From: Mucisphaera sp965279675
Lineage (GTDB): Bacteria > Planctomycetota > Phycisphaerae > Phycisphaerales > Phycisphaeraceae
Direction of reading: 5' to 3'
Length of the DNA stretch: 64,000 nt
Assembly: GCF_965279675.1 (NCBI RefSeq)
Contig: NZ_CBDIIJ010000002.1
Location: forward strand, 1,798,001-1,862,000
Positions within the stretch are counted from its first letter, which is position 1, and each line of letters opens with the position of its first letter. Below are positions 37,505 to 44,956 of the stretch, in pieces. Under the pieces are notes generated by a model, which was given only the letters and a program-made list of their open reading frames with translations, was not told the origin of the DNA and did not search any database. The position numbers and the translations under genes were made by a program.

Positions 37505-39706
37505 GTGTCATCCCGAAGACCCCTCTTCAGCGAATCCTGGTACCGCGTCGCCGAGATGGCACCCCGGCTCCGCCCGCACGTCCAGTCCTACCGCCAGCAC
37601 TACCGCGGACGAACCTGGCACGTCCTCCGCGATCCCTCCAACAACAAATTCTTCCGACTCGACGAGCCCTCCTACCGCTTCGTCGCCATGCTCGACGGCC
37701 GCCGCACCGTCAAGCAGGCCTGGGACAGCTGCTGCCAGTCACTCGATGACAGCGCCCTCACCCAGGGCGAAGCCATCCAGATCATCGGACAGCTCTACAC
37801 CTCCAACCTCCTCGACGCCGACGTCTCAGGCGACACCTCCGGCATCTTCGACCGCTACCGCGAACGACGACGCAAGGAAGTCACCGGCTACCTGATGAAC
37901 CTCCTGTTCGCGCGCATCCCCCTCTACGACCCCGACAACCTCCTCGACCGCTGGGTCCACCTCTTCCGCTGGACCTTCGGCCCCATCGGCCTCGTCCTGT
38001 GGGCCCTGCTTGTCGGAGCCGGTCTCTTTGTCGCCATCAGCCGCGCCGACGACCTCGTCAACCAGGCCGCCTCCGTCATCGCCCCACGTAACCTCTTCTG
38101 GCTTTACATCGCCATCGTCGCCATCAAGCTCTGGCACGAACTCGGCCACGGGCTCGCCTGCAAGCACTTCGGCCAGAAACGCCACTCAGGCGGCGAAGTC
38201 CACACCCTCGGCATCATGCTCCTGGTCCTCGTTCCCGTGCCCTACGTCGACGCCTCCTCCGCGTGGGCACTCCGAAATAAATGGCACCGCTTCTGGGTCG
38301 GCGGCGCAGGCATGTACTACGAACTCGCCGCCGCAGCGCTCGCCACCTTCGTCTGGGCCATGACCAACCCCCAGACCTCCTTCTACGGCCTCCCCGTCCA
38401 CGCCCTCGCCTACAACGTCATGTTCATCGCCGGCGTCTCCACCATCCTCTTCAACGCCAACCCGCTCATCCGCTTCGACGGCTACTACATGCTCTCCGAC
38501 GCCCTCGAAGTCCCCAACCTCATGCAACGCTCGAAGGACTACTTCTACTACCTCATCAAGAAGCATCTCTACGGCGTCGCCCGCCCCTTCAACCCAGCCC
38601 ACACCGTCGGCGAGCCGCCCTGGCTCCTGAGCTACGCAGCCCTCTCCAGCGTCTACCGTGTCTTCTTGATGGTCACCATCCTCCTCTTCGTCGCCGATCA
38701 GTTCTTCTTCCTCGGCGCACTCTTTGCCATCTCCGGCATCATCGGCTTCGTCATCGTCCCCCTCGGCAAGTGGGCCAAGTACCTCGCCACCAACCCAGAA
38801 CTCGCCCGCACCCGATCTCGAGCCGTCGCCTGGACCGCCGCACCCATCGCCACCGTCATCCTCCTGCTCGCTGTCATCCCCGCACCCGAACACGGCCGCG
38901 CCGAAGGCGTCGTCGAAGCCGACCAACGCCTCACCATCTTCGCCGGGGCCGACGGCTTCCTCCAGCAACGCGCACCCAGCATGGCCGAGATCACCGAAGG
39001 CCAGACCCTCCTCCAGGCCAGCAACAACGAACTCCTCAGCCGTCAACAGCAACTCCAGGCACGCCTCCGCCAACTCGATGTCCAACTCGCCCAGGCACGC
39101 ACCGAAAGCCCCGCCGAAGCCCTCGCCATTGCCCAGCAGATCCAGGCCCTCAGCCAACGGCTCGCCCGCATCAACACCCAGGTCGAGGCCCTCAACGTCA
39201 CCGCACCCTTCACCGGCCGCTGGGACGCCGCCGCTGACCTCCTTCCCGGCCGCTACCTCCGCCAGGGCGAGGCCATCGGTACCCTCCTCAACGAACAAGC
39301 CGTCTCCGTCCGCATCAGCGCCGACCAGTCACTCGGCCCAAGACTCCGAGCCCGCTACCTGACCGGAGGCCTGCCCGTCGCCTTCCGTGTCGCCGGCCTC
39401 CCCGAACAAACCCTCGAAGGCACCGTCACCCACGTCGCCCCAGCCGGCCAGAGCATCCTCCCCAGCCCGGCACTATCCATGCAGGCAGGGGGGCTCATGC
39501 CCACCATGCCCGACGATCCCGAAGGACGCCAATCCGCCGAACCCTTCTTCGAAGTCCTCATCCAACCCGATCAGGCCGATCAGGCCACCACCTGGCTCCG
39601 ACCCGGCCAACGCGTTGTCGCCCGCTTCGCCATCGGCTACCGCCCGCTCCTCTGGCAATGGTGGGATGCCGGAGCACGCCTCCTTCAGCAGAGGTTCCAG
39701 GTGTGA
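37505..39706 (+). CDS. PqqD-like / M50 intramembrane protease / HlyD-like fusion
   Basis: 733 residues from a GTG with GAGGA upstream. Residues about 25-105 resemble a PqqD winged helix (NNKFFRLDEPSYRFVAMLDG, then RTVKQAW), a fold that binds leader peptides. An M50 metalloprotease membrane domain follows: HELGH at 211-215 and the second motif NPLIRFDGYY with Asp325. Several more helices lead to a C-terminal HlyD-like part (about 480-733) with coiled coil and lipoyl-like segments (VEADQRLTIFAG, VTAPFTGRWD). Such proteases cut substrates within the membrane. The SecA-like gene overlaps its stop codon (GTGA). Confidence 0.85.
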   Translation: MSSRRPLFSESWYRVAEMAPRLRPHVQSYRQHYRGRTWHVLRDPSNNKFFRLDEPSYRFVAMLDGRRTVKQAWDSCCQSLDDSALTQGEAIQIIGQLYTSNLLDADVSGDTSGIFDRYRERRRKEVTGYLMNLLFARIPLYDPDNLLDRWVHLFRWTFGPIGLVLWALLVGAGLFVAISRADDLVNQAASVIAPRNLFWLYIAIVAIKLWHELGHGLACKHFGQKRHSGGEVHTLGIMLLVLVPVPYVDASSAWALRNKWHRFWVGGAGMYYELAAAALATFVWAMTNPQTSFYGLPVHALAYNVMFIAGVSTILFNANPLIRFDGYYMLSDALEVPNLMQRSKDYFYYLIKKHLYGVARPFNPAHTVGEPPWLLSYAALSSVYRVFLMVTILLFVADQFFFLGALFAISGIIGFVIVPLGKWAKYLATNPELARTRSRAVAWTAAPIATVILLLAVIPAPEHGRAEGVVEADQRLTIFAGADGFLQQRAPSMAEITEGQTLLQASNNELLSRQQQLQARLRQLDVQLAQARTESPAEALAIAQQIQALSQRLARINTQVEALNVTAPFTGRWDAAADLLPGRYLRQGEAIGTLLNEQAVSVRISADQSLGPRLRARYLTGGLPVAFRVAGLPEQTLEGTVTHVAPAGQSILPSPALSMQAGGLMPTMPDDPEGRQSAEPFFEVLIQPDQADQATTWLRPGQRVVARFAIGYRPLLWQWWDAGARLLQQRFQV

Positions 39707-41715
39707 TCTCTCCGCACGCCTCCCAGCCAGATACCGGCGAGGAGCTCTTACTACCCAGCCAGCTCTGGCGCAATCTCTCCCGACCCGCCAAGCCACCCAA
39801 GCTCCCCCGCGGACTCGACGCCGTCTGGAACTTCGCCAGCGCACGGCTCATCCAATACGTCCCCCGCACCAGGACCTACCTCAAACGCGCAGAGCAGATC
39901 CACACCATCGCCGATAAACTCAAAACCACAGGCGTCAAAGCCATGGCCGCCCGCGTCGAAGAACTCACCGAGTGCTTCCGCAGAGGCCGAGACCAGACCC
40001 ACGACATCGAAGCCGCCCTCGCCGTTGTCATCGAACTCGCCGACCGCCACCTCGGCCTCCGTCCCTACCCCGTCCAGGTCGCCTCCGCCCTCGCCATGAT
40101 CGACGGCTGCCTCGCCGAGGTCGCCACCGGCGAAGGCAAAACACTCATCGCCACCATGCCCGCCGTCCTCGCTGGCTGGCGCGGCCGCGGATGTCACGTC
40201 ATCACCGTCAACGACTACCTCGCCGGCCGCGACGCCGAAACCATGGGCCCGCTCTACCACGCCGCCGGCCTCACCGTCGCTTCTCTCGAACAATCGATGC
40301 AGGACGCCGACCGCCGCGCCGCCTACCTCGCCGACATCACCTACCTCACCAACAAGGAAGTCGCCGCCGACTACCTCCGCGACCGCCTCAAGCTCGGCAA
40401 AAACCGCGGACTCGCCCCCACCCTCCTCGAAGGCATCACCACCGGCCGCGGATCCTCCGCCCGTGGCATGGTCCAACGCGGTCTCGCCCACGCCATCATC
40501 GACGAAGCCGACTCCGTCCTCGTCGACGAAGCCGTCACGCCCCTCATCATCTCCGCCGAAGCCCACAACGAAGAACAGGCCGCCGCCTTCGCCCAGGCCG
40601 TCGAACTCGCCGAACGTCTCCAACGCGATGAACATTACCGCGTCATCGCCCGCTACAAGGAAATCGAACTCACCCGCAAAGGCCGAATCCGCGCCGAAGA
40701 ACTCACCGCCGACCTCAACCTCTCAGGCGTCTGGTCCACCGCCCGTGGCCGCGACGAACTCGTCCACCAGGCCATCACCGCCAAGGAACTGTTCCTCAAA
40801 GGTCAGCAGTACGTCATCCAGGAAGGCAAAATCGTCATCGTCGACGAAGCCACCGGACGACTTATGCCCGATCGCAGCTGGCGACACGGACTCCACCAGG
40901 CCGTCGAAGCCAAGGAAGGCCTCGAAGTCACACCTGCGAAGGAAACCCTCGCCCGCATCAGCTTCCAGCGATTCTTCCGCCTCTACGAACACCTCTCCGG
41001 CATGACCGGCACCGCCTGGGAAGAACGCCACGAGTTCTGGGAGGTCTACCAACTCCCCGTCGTCCCCTTCCCCACCCACAAACCAAAAATCCGCGAAGAA
41101 CACCCCGACCGCGTCTTCGCCACCCGCGAAGCCCGCTGGCTCGCCGTCGCCGAAGAAGCCCGCCGACTCCACGCCACCGGACGCCCCGTCCTCATCGGCA
41201 CCCGCTCCGTCGAAGCCAGCGAGAAACTCAGCGCCCTGCTCAACGCCCAGGGCCTCGAACACGAAGTCCTCAACGCCGTCCGCCACGAAGAGGAAGCCGC
41301 CGTCATCGCCCGTGCCGGCGAACCCAGACGCATCACCGTCGCCACCAACATGGCCGGCCGCGGAACCGACATCAAACTCGCCCGCACCGTCGCCGAGTCA
41401 GGCGGACTCGCCGTCATCGCCACCGAACGCCACGAATCAGGCCGCGTCGACCGCCAGCTCTTCGGACGCGCCGGCCGCCAAGGCGACCCAGGCTCCGCCG
41501 TCTGCTACGTCAGCCTCGAAGACGAACTCATCAAACGACACACCCGCAAAGTCGATCGCACCGTCCTCGCCGGCTACGCCGAGAACCCCGTTGCCGCCAG
41601 ATATCTCTTTAATCAGGCCCAGTCCCGCGCCCAACGCATGGCCCGCGCCAACCGCAAAGCCGTCCTCCAGCACGACCACTGGCTCGAACGACACCTCGGC
41701 TTCGCCCGCGAATAG
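39703..41715 (+). CDS. SecA-like translocase ATPase, C-terminally short
   Basis: 670 residues from a GTG overlapping the stop of the M50 gene. DEAD motor motifs are intact: ATGEGKT at 141-147, IIDEAD at 265-270, LSGMTGTA at 431-438, NMAGRGTDIKLA at 549-560 and GRAGRQGDPG at 588-597. The cross-linking (PPXD) domain lies between about 240 and 390. The protein ends 73 residues after the last motif; canonical SecA continues for over 200 more, including the helical wing, two-helix finger and zinc tail. It is likely a dedicated motor, not the housekeeping SecA. Last gene of the operon. Confidence 0.9.
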   Translation: MISPHASQPDTGEELLLPSQLWRNLSRPAKPPKLPRGLDAVWNFASARLIQYVPRTRTYLKRAEQIHTIADKLKTTGVKAMAARVEELTECFRRGRDQTHDIEAALAVVIELADRHLGLRPYPVQVASALAMIDGCLAEVATGEGKTLIATMPAVLAGWRGRGCHVITVNDYLAGRDAETMGPLYHAAGLTVASLEQSMQDADRRAAYLADITYLTNKEVAADYLRDRLKLGKNRGLAPTLLEGITTGRGSSARGMVQRGLAHAIIDEADSVLVDEAVTPLIISAEAHNEEQAAAFAQAVELAERLQRDEHYRVIARYKEIELTRKGRIRAEELTADLNLSGVWSTARGRDELVHQAITAKELFLKGQQYVIQEGKIVIVDEATGRLMPDRSWRHGLHQAVEAKEGLEVTPAKETLARISFQRFFRLYEHLSGMTGTAWEERHEFWEVYQLPVVPFPTHKPKIREEHPDRVFATREARWLAVAEEARRLHATGRPVLIGTRSVEASEKLSALLNAQGLEHEVLNAVRHEEEAAVIARAGEPRRITVATNMAGRGTDIKLARTVAESGGLAVIATERHESGRVDRQLFGRAGRQGDPGSAVCYVSLEDELIKRHTRKVDRTVLAGYAENPVAARYLFNQAQSRAQRMARANRKAVLQHDHWLERHLGFARE

Positions 41716-41727
41716 CTCAACCCCGCC

Positions 41728-42624
41728 TCAGCCGCCCACGCCCTCAACAACCTCGTCCACCTCTGCAGCAGCCTCCGCCGTGATAGGCGTCAGACTCTGC
41801 AACTGCACCACAAATCCAGGCGGCAAAGCCCCATCCGGATTATCAATCTCAAACACCACCCGAAACGTCTGGCTCGCCGGATCAATGATGGCATCCACCA
41901 CCGTCAGCTTCCCGACCAGCCGCTCCGGCGCGGGCGTCGAACCACGAAGCTCGTAACGCTCGTTCAGCCGCATCTCCCGATACACCGACGCCGGCAGGTG
42001 AATCTCCGCCCGAATAGGCGACGCACTCACAATCTGAAGCAGATCATTCTCCGTCTGCACCGTCTCGCCCGGCTCCACCAGCTTCCGAAACACCACCCCA
42101 TCAAACGGCGCATCCAGCCGGTACCGATCCAGCCGCTCCCGCTCAAGTTCATGCCGTTTCTCGGCCAACTCCTGATTATCCATCGCCAGCTTCAGATCCG
42201 CCGCCGCCTGGTCCCGATTCACCCGCGTCCGCCGCACCTCCCACTCACTCGCCGCATCGTTCGCAAACGCAGCCTCGATCCGATCCAGCAGAATGTTCGC
42301 CTCATCCAACGCATACTGCGCCCGCTCAATCTGCGCCGTGCTCTCCGCCTGCAGCTGTGCCGACTCCGCCGCCAACCGCTGCACCGCCGAATCCATCTGC
42401 AGCAACGGCTCCCCCTCCTTCACCAACTGACCCTCCCGGATCAGCACCGCCTCCACGATCCCATCCACCGGCGCCGACAGCACCGCCTGACGACTCGGCC
42501 GCGTCACCCCCTCATACCGACCGAAATCAAGCGTCACCCCAGACTCCGACTGACCCACCGCCGGCGACACCGCAGCCAGGAGCACAAACAAACCACCCAA
42601 AGACAGTGATGTGAAATACCGCAT
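41728..42624 (-). CDS. Periplasmic adaptor (RND/HlyD membrane-fusion family)
   Basis: 298 residues. Signal peptide about 1-24. The lipoyl halves are APVDGIVEAVLIREGQLV and LDAPFDGVVFRKLVEPGE, flanking a coiled coil (about 85-165); a beta-barrel follows (VVFEIDNPDGALPPG). Short for an RND adaptor, it lacks a clear membrane-proximal domain. It converges on the SecA-like gene (12 bp between stops). It could serve the TolC homologue at 22.7 kb or the operon next door (inferred). TACACT lies six bases before the ATG, without a ribosome-binding site. Confidence 0.85.
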   Translation of the reverse strand: MRYFTSLSLGGLFVLLAAVSPAVGQSESGVTLDFGRYEGVTRPSRQAVLSAPVDGIVEAVLIREGQLVKEGEPLLQMDSAVQRLAAESAQLQAESTAQIERAQYALDEANILLDRIEAAFANDAASEWEVRRTRVNRDQAAADLKLAMDNQELAEKRHELERERLDRYRLDAPFDGVVFRKLVEPGETVQTENDLLQIVSASPIRAEIHLPASVYREMRLNERYELRGSTPAPERLVGKLTVVDAIIDPASQTFRVVFEIDNPDGALPPGFVVQLQSLTPITAEAAAEVDEVVEGVGG

Positions 42625-42687
42625 CTCAACAGTGTACCCCACCCCAACAGCCCAACGAACCCACCCGCCCCCAGTTAAGATCACACC
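42625..42687. promoter_or_regulatory. Divergent leaderless-type promoters for the adaptor and ruvA
   Basis: A 63-bp divergent gap contains, on the minus strand, TACACT (42631-42636), six bases before the adaptor ATG, and on the plus strand TAAGAT (42676-42681), six bases before the ruvA ATG. Neither start has a Shine-Dalgarno. No clear -35 boxes were seen. Confidence 0.5.
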
Positions 42688-43320
42688 ATGATCAGCCGCA
42701 TGACAGGCATCCTCGAGTCGGTCCACCCCGACCGCGTCACCCTCCAGTCCGGCCCGATGAGCCTCGAGATCCTCGTCCCCGCCAGCGAGCCGGAACAACT
42801 CAACCCCGCCACCGGCTCCGAGGTCACCCTCCACACCCTCCTCATCATCGAAAGCCAGAACCAGGGCGCCAGCCTCACCCCGCGCCTCATCGGCTTCTCC
42901 ACCGCCACCGACCGCGCCTTCTTCGAGCTCTTCGTCACCTGCAAAGGCATCGGCCACCGCAAGGCCCTCCGCGCCATGGCCCTCCCCGCCGCCGTCATCG
43001 CCACCGCCATCGACACCCGCGACCTCGCCACCCTCCAGAGCCTCCCCGAAATCGGCAAACGCACCGCCGAAACCATTGTCGCCACCCTCTCCGGCAAGGT
43101 CGATCGCTTCGCCGTCCCCGACCCCGATCGCCCCGCCACCCCATCCGCAGCAAAGACCCCCGCTATCCCCGAAGGCCCCGCCGCCGAAGCCGTCGAACTC
43201 CTCGTCCGCCTAGGCGAACAGCGCAACGCTGCCGAAGCCCTCGTCGAGAAAGCCATGGCCGCCGAATCCGACCTCCAGACCTCCGAGCAGGTCCTCGCCG
43301 CCGTCTACCGCGTCCGCTGA
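42688..43320 (+). CDS. ruvA: Holliday junction DNA helicase, RuvA subunit
   Basis: 210 residues, normal length. Domain I (OB fold) MISRMTGILESVHPD, the two helix-hairpin-helix motifs of domain II (LFVTCKGIGHRKALRAM and LPEIGKRTAETIV), and a C-terminal three-helix domain III (EAVELLVRLG). RuvA binds four-way junctions and loads RuvB for branch migration. ruvB and ruvC are not adjacent. The last 16 bases overlap the convergent membrane-protein gene. Confidence 0.9.
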   Translation: MISRMTGILESVHPDRVTLQSGPMSLEILVPASEPEQLNPATGSEVTLHTLLIIESQNQGASLTPRLIGFSTATDRAFFELFVTCKGIGHRKALRAMALPAAVIATAIDTRDLATLQSLPEIGKRTAETIVATLSGKVDRFAVPDPDRPATPSAAKTPAIPEGPAAEAVELLVRLGEQRNAAEALVEKAMAAESDLQTSEQVLAAVYRVR

Positions 43321-43811
43321 TCCCTCTCACGCCACCGACGCCCACCCCGAGACCACCCCTCCGATCCCCCAGGCTCGTGCTCCTCGACCAGCCCCACCTC
43401 GTGCCCATGACCATGCCCGCCACCCCCACCATCGATAGCCATCACCGCCGACCGCGCCCATAGTCCCAGACCCAACACCAGCGTCACCACCACCAACAGC
43501 GTTCCGAATCCCGTCACCCACCGCACACCCGCCGACGGCATTCCCTTCGCCGAGGGCCACACCACCCGCCGCGCCGTTACCAGCACCCACCCCCAATGCA
43601 TCGCCAGATGTACCCCCACCAACGCCAGCACCCCGTAGCTGATCCACAGGTGCACCGACCCCCAGTCGTGCCTCGTCAGCCCCAACAAAGCCCGCGAGTG
43701 CCCAGTGCCAGCAGGCAGCACATAAGCCATCCCCAGACCCGTCACCGCCAGACCCAGCATCAAAACCGCCAGCCCAAGATCAATCAGCCCGTTCACACCA
43801 TTGCGTGACAT
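43305..43811 (-). CDS. DUF4405-like cytochrome b561-type membrane protein, His-rich tail
   Basis: 168 residues from ATG 43811 with AAAGGG at six bases. Three to four transmembrane helices are present: LIDLGLAVLMLGLAVTGLGM, WGSVHLWISYGVLALVGVHL and TGFGTLLVVVTLVLGLGLW. Conserved His in HLWISYG and VHLAMHWGW could be haem ligands, as in DUF4405/cytochrome b561-like proteins. The C-terminal tail has GHGHGHE and many Arg. Role in electron transfer is likely but not proven. It overlaps the 3' end of ruvA by 16 bases. Confidence 0.65.
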   Translation of the reverse strand: MSRNGVNGLIDLGLAVLMLGLAVTGLGMAYVLPAGTGHSRALLGLTRHDWGSVHLWISYGVLALVGVHLAMHWGWVLVTARRVVWPSAKGMPSAGVRWVTGFGTLLVVVTLVLGLGLWARSAVMAIDGGGGGHGHGHEVGLVEEHEPGGSEGWSRGGRRWRERDQRTR

Positions 43812-43895
43812 CCGTAACCCTTTCATCGAGAGACATCCGTCTAACGATAAAAAAGTCCGCTGATTGCAGCCGATCCCATAAAAAATGTCTCTCGC

Positions 43896-44894
43896 CTACT
43901 CGATCCCCTGATCCGCCAGCCACCGCTCCGCATCGATCGCCGCCTTGCACCCCATCCCCGCTGCGGTCACCGCCTGACGATAAATCTCATCCGACACATC
44001 CCCCGCCCCGAACACACCCGGAATGTTCGTGTGCGTCGTCGGCTCCTGCACCTTCAGATACCCGCTCTCGTTGAACTCAAGCCCCGAGTCCCGCAGAAAC
44101 TTGGTCGCAGGCGTGTGCCCGATCGCGATAAACAGCCCACCCAGGTCAAGCGTCGAGTGCTCGCCCGTCACGGTGTCCTCGAGCTTCACCCCCGTGATTC
44201 GCTCCTCCCCCAGCACCTCCACCACCTGCTTGTTCCAAAGCACCTCCGTCTTCGGGTTCTGGAGCACCCTGTCCTGCATCGTCTTCGACGCACGCAGCTC
44301 ATCCCGCCGATGGATGATGTAGACCTTCGAAGCAAACTTCGTCAGATACGAAGCCTCCTCCATCGCCGTGTCCCCACCTCCAACCACACCCAATGGCTGA
44401 TCCCGAAACGCCGGCAGCGCCCCGTCACAAACCGCACACGCCGACACCCCGCCGCCCGCCTGCGCCAGCCGCATCTCCGAATCCAGACCCAGCCAGTTCG
44501 CCGTCGCCCCCGTCGCGATGATCACCGAGTGCGCATAAATCGTCTTGTCCCCCGACGTCAGCTTGAACGGCCGCTGAGAAAAATCCACCGTATCGATGTC
44601 CGCCGTCACAATCCGTGTCTCGAACCGCTCCGCCTGCTTCTTGAAGTCCGCCATCATCTCCGGCCCCGTCCGCCCATCCGGATACCCCGGGTAATTCTCC
44701 ACCTCCGTCGTCAGCATCAGCTGCCCCCCAGGCAGCACGATCGAAGGCGACGACTTCGGAAACCCCTCATAAACAATCGGATCCAGATTCGCCCGCGCCG
44801 CATAGATCGCCGCCGTCCACCCCGACGGCCCCGACCCAATAATCACCACCTTCTCGACCGATCCGTTCCCGTTGCCTGTAGTTGCGTTGCTCAT
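43896..44894 (-). CDS. trxB: Thioredoxin reductase
   Basis: 332 residues. FAD loop IGSGPSGWTAA at 19-29, the NADPH loop GVVGGGDTAMEEA, the redox pair Cys153/Cys156 (CAVCDG), and the FAD-binding GVFGAGDV near the end. It reduces thioredoxin with NADPH in the cytosol. No thioredoxin gene is adjacent. TAGTAT lies seven bases before the ATG and no ribosome-binding site is present, a leaderless pattern. Confidence 0.95.
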   Translation of the reverse strand: MSNATTGNGNGSVEKVVIIGSGPSGWTAAIYAARANLDPIVYEGFPKSSPSIVLPGGQLMLTTEVENYPGYPDGRTGPEMMADFKKQAERFETRIVTADIDTVDFSQRPFKLTSGDKTIYAHSVIIATGATANWLGLDSEMRLAQAGGGVSACAVCDGALPAFRDQPLGVVGGGDTAMEEASYLTKFASKVYIIHRRDELRASKTMQDRVLQNPKTEVLWNKQVVEVLGEERITGVKLEDTVTGEHSTLDLGGLFIAIGHTPATKFLRDSGLEFNESGYLKVQEPTTHTNIPGVFGAGDVSDEIYRQAVTAAGMGCKAAIDAERWLADQGIE

Positions 44895-44956
44895 ACAGGG
44901 GATACTAGCGACTCCACCAAACTGTTCCCGCCAGCCCCCGACTCACCCCTCAACCG

